64,000 nucleotides of DNA from CAVZCK01 sp963798805 (GTDB taxonomy: Bacteria > Pseudomonadota > Alphaproteobacteria > Rhizobiales > Rhodomicrobiaceae): NCBI GenBank assembly GCA_963798805.1, contig CAWCVC010000005.1:124001-188000 (forward strand), in the 5' to 3' direction. Made by a program: the position numbers and the translations under genes. How positions within the stretch are numbered: position 1 is the stretch's first letter; the number at the start of each line of letters is the position of its first letter. Positions 59,568 to 64,000 of the stretch are shown in pieces. Under the pieces are notes generated by a model, which saw only the letters and a program-made list of their open reading frames with translations, had not been told where the DNA came from and did not search any database.

Positions 59568-61876
59568 GCCGACAGTTTTAGCCTCATCGTGCGCAGGCGC
59601 AAGGCATTCGTGGTGACGAGGATCGACGAGGTCGACATGGCGACGGCCGCGATCAGCGGCGTGACCAGACCGGCGGCGGCCACGGGAATGAAGACCAGAT
59701 TGTAAACGCCAGCGATGCCGAAATTCTGAAATGCCATGCGCTGAGCCCGGCGCGCGGTGGCAAGCAGATCGATGACCGGCCGCAGGGCGGCGCCGCGAAA
59801 CACCGCGTCCGATGCCATCTGGCTGATGTCCGCGGCGGATGACGGCGCCAGCGAGGCATGAGCGGCGGCCAGCGCCGGCGCGTCGTTGAGACCGTCGCCG
59901 ACCATCAGCACCTTGCGTCCAGCGGCGGCCAACTCGTGGAGATGCGCGATCTTCTCCTGCGGCTTCATGCGCGCCCGCCACTCGCCGACGCCGATCTCGC
60001 GGGCGATAGGCTCGACGGCCTCAGCGCGGTCGCCGGACATGATCTCGATCCGGAAGCCTGCAGCCATCAACTCGCCGATGACGGCAGCGGCGTCCAGCCT
60101 GAGCGTGTCGGCGAAGGTGAAGCTGGCCACCGGACGGCCGGGCGCGGCGTAATAGAGCGAGGCGGGCGCGGAGGTTTCGTCCGACGCCCCGCACCATTCG
60201 GCCGAGCCGAGCCGGACCTCGCCCTCCGCCGTCTCGGCGCGAAGGCCGCAGCCGGGCTCCTCGATGATGCCTGCGAGCGGCGCGACCGTGCCGAAGCGCG
60301 CCTTCGCCGCCGCCGCCAGGGCGACCGCATAGGGATGCCGGCTCGCCACAGCAAGCTGAGCGGCGGCCTTCAACGTCTTGTCGTCGATCGCCTCGGCGCC
60401 GAGCAGAGTCGGCTGGCCGTGGGTGAGCGTCCCCGTCTTGTCGAAGATGATGGTGTCGACTTCCGACAGCCGCTCCAGTCCGTCGGGCGCCTTGACCAGC
60501 ACGCCCTTGGCGAACAGCCGGTCGGCTGCGGCGACCTGAACCGCCGGCACGGCCAGCGCCAGCGCACAGGGGCAGGTGATGATGAGAACGGCGATGGCCG
60601 TCATGAGGGAGACTTCCCAGCCCACGTCCGCGATCAGCCAGCCGAGGAATGCCGCCGCCGCAAGAATATGCACGGCCGGCGCGTAAAGCTGCGAGGCGCG
60701 GTCGGCCAGGCGGACATAGCGCCCGCGTGCCTGCTCGGCCGCTTCCATCAGCCGGGTCAACTCGGCGAGCAGCGTGTCGCCTTCCGTCTTGGCAACGTCG
60801 AAGACGACCGGCGCGCCGAGATTGACGGTCCCGGCAAACACCTCGGCGCCCGGCTGCAACCGGCGCGGCGCGCTTTCGCCGGTCAGCAGGCTTTCATCGG
60901 CCTCCGACGCACCGCGCGAGACGGTGCCATCAGCGGGAAAGCGCTCGCCGGCAGCGACCGAGACCTGCATTCCGGGCACCAGCGCCGCCGAGGCGATCCG
61001 CTCGGCCGTGCCGTCTGGCTGAAGCATCATCGCCCAACGGGCACGCATCTTCAGCAGGTTCTGCGCTGCGCCGCGCGCCCGGGTGCGCATGCGCTGGTCG
61101 AGATAGCGCCCGACCAGCAGGAAGAACAGCAGCGTGATGCAGGCGTCGAAATAGACATCCTGACCGCCGCGCATGGTCTGAAACAGGCTCATCCCCGCCG
61201 ACAGCAGAATGGCGAGCGAGATCGGCACATCCATATTGAGCCGGAGGCCCTTGAGGGCCTGCGCCGCCGAGCGGAAGAAGGGCTGGCCGGCATAGGCGAC
61301 CGCCGGCAGCGCGATCAGCGCCGAGAGCCAGTGGAACAGGCTGCGCGTCGCCGGCTCCATGCCCGTCGCACCCGCCGCCCAGACGGAGACCGACAGCAGC
61401 ATGACATTGGCGGCGGCAAAGCCAGCAACGGCCAGCCGGGCGAGGAAATCGCGATTGCGCTTTTCATCCGCATCTGAGGTGTCGGCGACAAGCTCCGCCG
61501 CAGTGAAGCCCCAGGCGCCGAGCGCGGCGACGAGCGCGTCCGTATCCGTCCGGCTCGCATCGTAGCTGACGGCAACGCGCCTGGCCGACAGATGGGCTCG
61601 GGCGGAAGCGACACCGGGCGTCGCCATCAAGGCGCGTTCGACCTTCCGCATGCAGCCGCCGCAATGCATGTTCTCGACGGTCAGCGTCACCGGCTTCAGC
61701 CCCGCCGCACCCTCTTCCTCCGAAGCGCGCGCGGAGATCCCCGGCGCTAGAGCGGGATGAGGAAAAGTGGGAACCGGTTTTCCGCTCGCATCCCGCTCTT
61801 TTAAATCGATCACTGTCCTGATTTTGGATTGATCCAATCCAAAATCATCGTGATCTATGAATTCGGCTTGAGCCAT
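59564..61876 (-). CDS. ccoI: Copper-translocating P-type ATPase CcoI
   Basis: A 770-residue P1B-type ATPase exporting or delivering Cu+ for cbb3 oxidase maturation. One HMA domain has MHCGGC (cysteines 72, 75). The TCPCALALA motif lies in membrane helix 6, phosphorylation site DKTGTLTHGQP, and the MVGDGLNDAPALAAAHASLA hinge. Residues 8-42 are encoded by a 108-bp composite palindromic element inserted in frame, giving DHDDFGLDQSKIRTVIDLKE and so on. This extends the N-terminus and creates a 22-bp overlap with ccoH. The protein is otherwise normal. Confidence 0.93.
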   Translation of the reverse strand: MAQAEFIDHDDFGLDQSKIRTVIDLKERDASGKPVPTFPHPALAPGISARASEEEGAAGLKPVTLTVENMHCGGCMRKVERALMATPGVASARAHLSARRVAVSYDASRTDTDALVAALGAWGFTAAELVADTSDADEKRNRDFLARLAVAGFAAANVMLLSVSVWAAGATGMEPATRSLFHWLSALIALPAVAYAGQPFFRSAAQALKGLRLNMDVPISLAILLSAGMSLFQTMRGGQDVYFDACITLLFFLLVGRYLDQRMRTRARGAAQNLLKMRARWAMMLQPDGTAERIASAALVPGMQVSVAAGERFPADGTVSRGASEADESLLTGESAPRRLQPGAEVFAGTVNLGAPVVFDVAKTEGDTLLAELTRLMEAAEQARGRYVRLADRASQLYAPAVHILAAAAFLGWLIADVGWEVSLMTAIAVLIITCPCALALAVPAVQVAAADRLFAKGVLVKAPDGLERLSEVDTIIFDKTGTLTHGQPTLLGAEAIDDKTLKAAAQLAVASRHPYAVALAAAAKARFGTVAPLAGIIEEPGCGLRAETAEGEVRLGSAEWCGASDETSAPASLYYAAPGRPVASFTFADTLRLDAAAVIGELMAAGFRIEIMSGDRAEAVEPIAREIGVGEWRARMKPQEKIAHLHELAAAGRKVLMVGDGLNDAPALAAAHASLAPSSAADISQMASDAVFRGAALRPVIDLLATARRAQRMAFQNFGIAGVYNLVFIPVAAAGLVTPLIAAVAMSTSSILVTTNALRLRTMRLKLSA
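61749..61856 (-). repeat. Composite double-palindrome element, copy B, within ccoI
   Basis: Read on the minus strand it starts AGATCACGATGATTTTGG and ends TTTTCCTCATCCCGCTCT. The two modules are the same as at 8996-9127, in the same order. It is bounded by TA on both sides. It is 108 bp, a multiple of three, and is read through as part of ccoI. Confidence 0.88.
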
Positions 61877-62358
61877 AAGCGCTCCTTGATGCGGTAGATC
61901 GCCGGCTCGCCTCCCGGGCGGGTTTTCGTTGCTTTAAGCGAGACGATCCAGTTGCCTGCTTCAAGCGCGCCGGCATTGGCGCTGTAAACGCCAGTCTCTG
62001 CCTCTCTCAGGACCAGCGGCACGAGCGCGTTTCCCTCGACCGGGCGGCTGATCCGTCCGGACACGGCAAGGCCGGCGACCGGCTCGCCCTTTGCGTTCGT
62101 CATGGCCAGCATGACCTTGCCACTCTTGTCCACCGAGACCCGATGCGACCAGCCGAGCGCCTCTTGCTGGCGCTCCTCGGCGATGCGCTTGTTGTAGTTA
62201 AGGCCATCCTGATAGGCGGTCGGATCGTCGACGCCGCTGAAAGTGGACAGGGCGAAGTAGACGAAGACACCATTGACCGCAAACATCACCCCGAAGAAGC
62301 CGGCGAGGATCAAGAGAAGGTGGCGTCCGGTGAATTCTTTCCGAGCCGTGGCGCTCAT
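61855..62358 (-). CDS. ccoH: FixH/CcoH-family oxidase assembly protein
   Basis: A 167-residue protein with one N-terminal membrane span (RHLLLILAGFFGVMFAVNGV) and a periplasmic domain typical of CcoH/FixH (ALGWSHRVSVDKSGKVMLAM, ending KERLWLKPNS). It takes part in cbb3 oxidase assembly and interacts with the catalytic subunit. The stop codon TAG is formed at the edge of the composite repeat, so its C-terminus may have been altered by the insertion. It overlaps ccoG by four bases. Confidence 0.9.
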   Translation of the reverse strand: MSATARKEFTGRHLLLILAGFFGVMFAVNGVFVYFALSTFSGVDDPTAYQDGLNYNKRIAEERQQEALGWSHRVSVDKSGKVMLAMTNAKGEPVAGLAVSGRISRPVEGNALVPLVLREAETGVYSANAGALEAGNWIVSLKATKTRPGGEPAIYRIKERLWLKPNS

Positions 62359-63908
62359 TTGCCCGGTCCTCTGAATATGGTTTTGCGTTCCGTTTCGCTG
62401 CCGTTCGACAGATCATGCACGACCAGCTCGAACGCAATCTCGCTGGCGCCGATCGCCTGCACCGAATCGCGCGGCAGGGTGATGAAGACCTTCAGGCTCC
62501 GCACATCATCCGAGCCAACCGGGATGCGCGGATGCTCATCATTTTCCATACCGAGGATCGAGAGCCGCGCCTTCGGCAAGCCCTCGACGCTCAACCCGTA
62601 ATCGTGCGTCTCATAGAGCTTATTGAGAATCCGCACCGTGTAGCTGTTGCGGATGCTGCCGTCGGACAGCGTCACGAAGAGCGGATTGCGGTCGGCCTGC
62701 ACGTTCACGTCCAGCACGGTCTTGGCGGAGAGACCGAACAGCATGATGATCGCGACCACCGCCAGCGCCGAGGCGTAAAGAATGGTGCGCGGCCGGATCA
62801 GCCGGATCGGCGCGCGGTCGCCATGGCCCTCGGCTTCGAGATTGCGGTAGGTGTCGTAGGCGATGAGTTTGCGCGGCCGGCCGACCTTGTCCATGATCTC
62901 GTCGCAGGCATCGATGCATAGCGCACATTGGATGCATTCGAGCTGCGGACCATGGCGGATGTCGATGCCCATCGGGCAGACGGCGACACATTGCTTGCAG
63001 TCGATGCAGTCGCCCCGGCCTTCCCAGCTCTCGCCCTTCTTATGCGGCCCGCGCGGCTCACCGCGAAAGCCACGATAGGTGATCAGCAGGCTGTCGGCGT
63101 CGAACATGGCCCCCTGAATGCGCGGCCACGGGCACATATAGGTGCACACCTGCTCGCGGGCGAGGCCGCCGAGAACATAGGTGGTCCCGGCGAAGATGCC
63201 GAGAAACAGATAGGCGATGAACGGCGCATCGAAGGTGAGAAACTCATGCGCAAGGGTCGGCGCGTCGCGGAAATAGAAGACGAAGGCGCCGCCGGTCGCC
63301 ACGCCGATCAGAAGCCAGCTCAAATGCGTGGCGCCCATCTTCCAGATCTTCTCAGCCGTCCACGGTGACTTGGCGAGCCGCATCCGCGCATTGCGGTCCC
63401 CCTGCCAGAAGCGCTCGACCGCAATCATCAGATCTGTCCACACGGTCTGCGGACAGGTGTAGCCGCACCAGACCCGCCCCGCCACCGCGGTGACCAGGAA
63501 CAGCGCCAGCGCGCTGAGGATCAAGAGGCCGGTGATGAAATAAAGCTCCTGCGCCCAGATCTCGACGCCGAAGAGATAGAGCCGCTGATGCGCGAAATCG
63601 AGGAGGAAGGCCTGATTCGGCAGGTTCGGCCCGCGGTCCCAGCGCAGCCAGGGCAGCAGATAGTAAATGCCCAACGTCACCGCCATCACGCCCCATTTGA
63701 TGCGGCGGAACTTGCCCCGCGCCCGCTTCGGATAGATCGGCTCCCGCCCGGCATAGAGGGGCCGGTTGACCTTGGCGTTGACCGCCTCGACGTCCGACTG
63801 CTGAATGCCAGGCGCCGCCTCGGCGACCGTAAATGTCTGATGCATTGTCGTCATGGACAATTGCGCCATCATAGCCTGCGCATAATGCGTACCGCATTCA
63901 CAGGCCAT
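62355..63908 (-). CDS. ccoG: Cytochrome c oxidase accessory protein CcoG
   Basis: A 517-residue membrane iron-sulphur protein, possibly a copper reductase for cbb3 assembly. It has about five membrane spans, the CGYTCPQTVWTDLMI segment and two 4Fe-4S motifs, CIDCKQCVAVCPMGID and CIQCALCIDACDEIM. A C-terminal Ig-like domain follows. Upstream ATG codons are several; I choose 63908, which has AAGGGA seven bases before it. It follows ccoP by about 43 bp. Confidence 0.92.
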   Translation of the reverse strand: MACECGTHYAQAMMAQLSMTTMHQTFTVAEAAPGIQQSDVEAVNAKVNRPLYAGREPIYPKRARGKFRRIKWGVMAVTLGIYYLLPWLRWDRGPNLPNQAFLLDFAHQRLYLFGVEIWAQELYFITGLLILSALALFLVTAVAGRVWCGYTCPQTVWTDLMIAVERFWQGDRNARMRLAKSPWTAEKIWKMGATHLSWLLIGVATGGAFVFYFRDAPTLAHEFLTFDAPFIAYLFLGIFAGTTYVLGGLAREQVCTYMCPWPRIQGAMFDADSLLITYRGFRGEPRGPHKKGESWEGRGDCIDCKQCVAVCPMGIDIRHGPQLECIQCALCIDACDEIMDKVGRPRKLIAYDTYRNLEAEGHGDRAPIRLIRPRTILYASALAVVAIIMLFGLSAKTVLDVNVQADRNPLFVTLSDGSIRNSYTVRILNKLYETHDYGLSVEGLPKARLSILGMENDEHPRIPVGSDDVRSLKVFITLPRDSVQAIGASEIAFELVVHDLSNGSETERKTIFRGPGK

Positions 63909-63951
63909 GACGGCGTCCCTTCGCAAAGAGACCAAACAGTGACGACAGGCT

Positions 63952-64000
63952 TTACTGCCCGCCGCCCAGCGAGTGGACGTAAACCGTCAGCTTTTTGATC
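63952..64000 (-). CDS. ccoP: CcoP (cbb3 oxidase subunit III), C-terminal end
   Basis: The last 15 residues and stop of a gene whose body lies beyond the window. The peptide IKKLTVYVHSLGGGQ matches the C-terminus of the di-haem cytochrome subunit CcoP (pattern LTxYVHSLGGG). Its position just upstream of ccoG supports the call. Confidence 0.8.
   Translation of the reverse strand, partial: IKKLTVYVHSLGGGQ

Noticed and set aside
59858..61477. 539-codon plus-strand open frame opposite ccoI
   Set aside because: Shadow of the well-supported ccoI; low-complexity composition, no family features.

Overview
The window is a high-GC chromosome segment from an alphaproteobacterium, most likely of the order Hyphomicrobiales (Rhizobiales). 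The evidence is gene content and order: the AddAB recombination nuclease (not RecBCD), a FixJ-type response regulator, an NDUFS4-like complex I accessory subunit, a ccoP-ccoG-ccoH-ccoI-ccoS block for cbb3 oxidase, and the long run plsC-miaB-phoH-ybeY-corC-lnt-HTH-metK-trmB-rimP-nusA-ylxR-infB-rbfA-truB-rpsO-pnp. I cannot name a genus from sequence alone.

Layout. 1-9 kb: peptidoglycan recycling (amgK 3' end, murU), addB, an addA reading frame broken by three single-base insertions, trxA and a DUF3775 gene. 9-17 kb: dnaX, ybaB and recR, with a low-GC membrane gene wedged between ybaB and recR; a decayed DUF2306 gene, a DUF302 gene, the NDUFS4-like gene, tRNA-Arg(TCT) and a DUF72 gene. 17.1-21.9 kb: a tightly overlapping set encoding a small coiled-coil protein, a one-pass membrane protein with an OmpA-like C-terminus, a Ras/Rab-like small GTPase, a PAS-type histidine kinase and a FixJ-like regulator. 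21.9-29.4 kb: csaA, a TetR regulator, chaC, tyrC, hisC, metX-metW, then a low-GC gene split by a 22-bp tandem duplication. 29.6-49.5 kb: the long housekeeping run on the minus strand, with pnp carrying one frameshift. 50-64 kb: a FadL-type porin, kdpDE without kdpFABC, a GntR regulator, an IS630-type insertion sequence flanked by small palindromic elements, a universal stress gene behind FNR/FixK-type boxes, a DUF2189 membrane protein, and the cbb3 maturation genes.

How the parts work together. The minus-strand run is a translation and transcription core (NusA, IF-2, RbfA, RimP, TruB, S15, PNPase) next to RNA and membrane maturation genes. The ccoG-H-I-S genes insert copper and mature the cbb3 oxidase, whose ccoP gene ends at the window edge; the usp gene nearby has a perfect anaerobox, so the right end appears tuned to low oxygen.

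The best candidate for an undescribed system is 17137-21874: a GTPase plus transmembrane OmpA-like protein plus two-component pair, apparently one transcription unit. A second theme is a family of TA-flanked palindromic elements. One composite copy lies in frame inside ccoI, several copies supply the stop codon of the neighbouring gene, and an IS630-type element (which targets TA) lies in the same window. Five single-base insertions and several other indels break otherwise conserved genes. Some of these may be assembly errors, so the broken genes should be read with that in mind.
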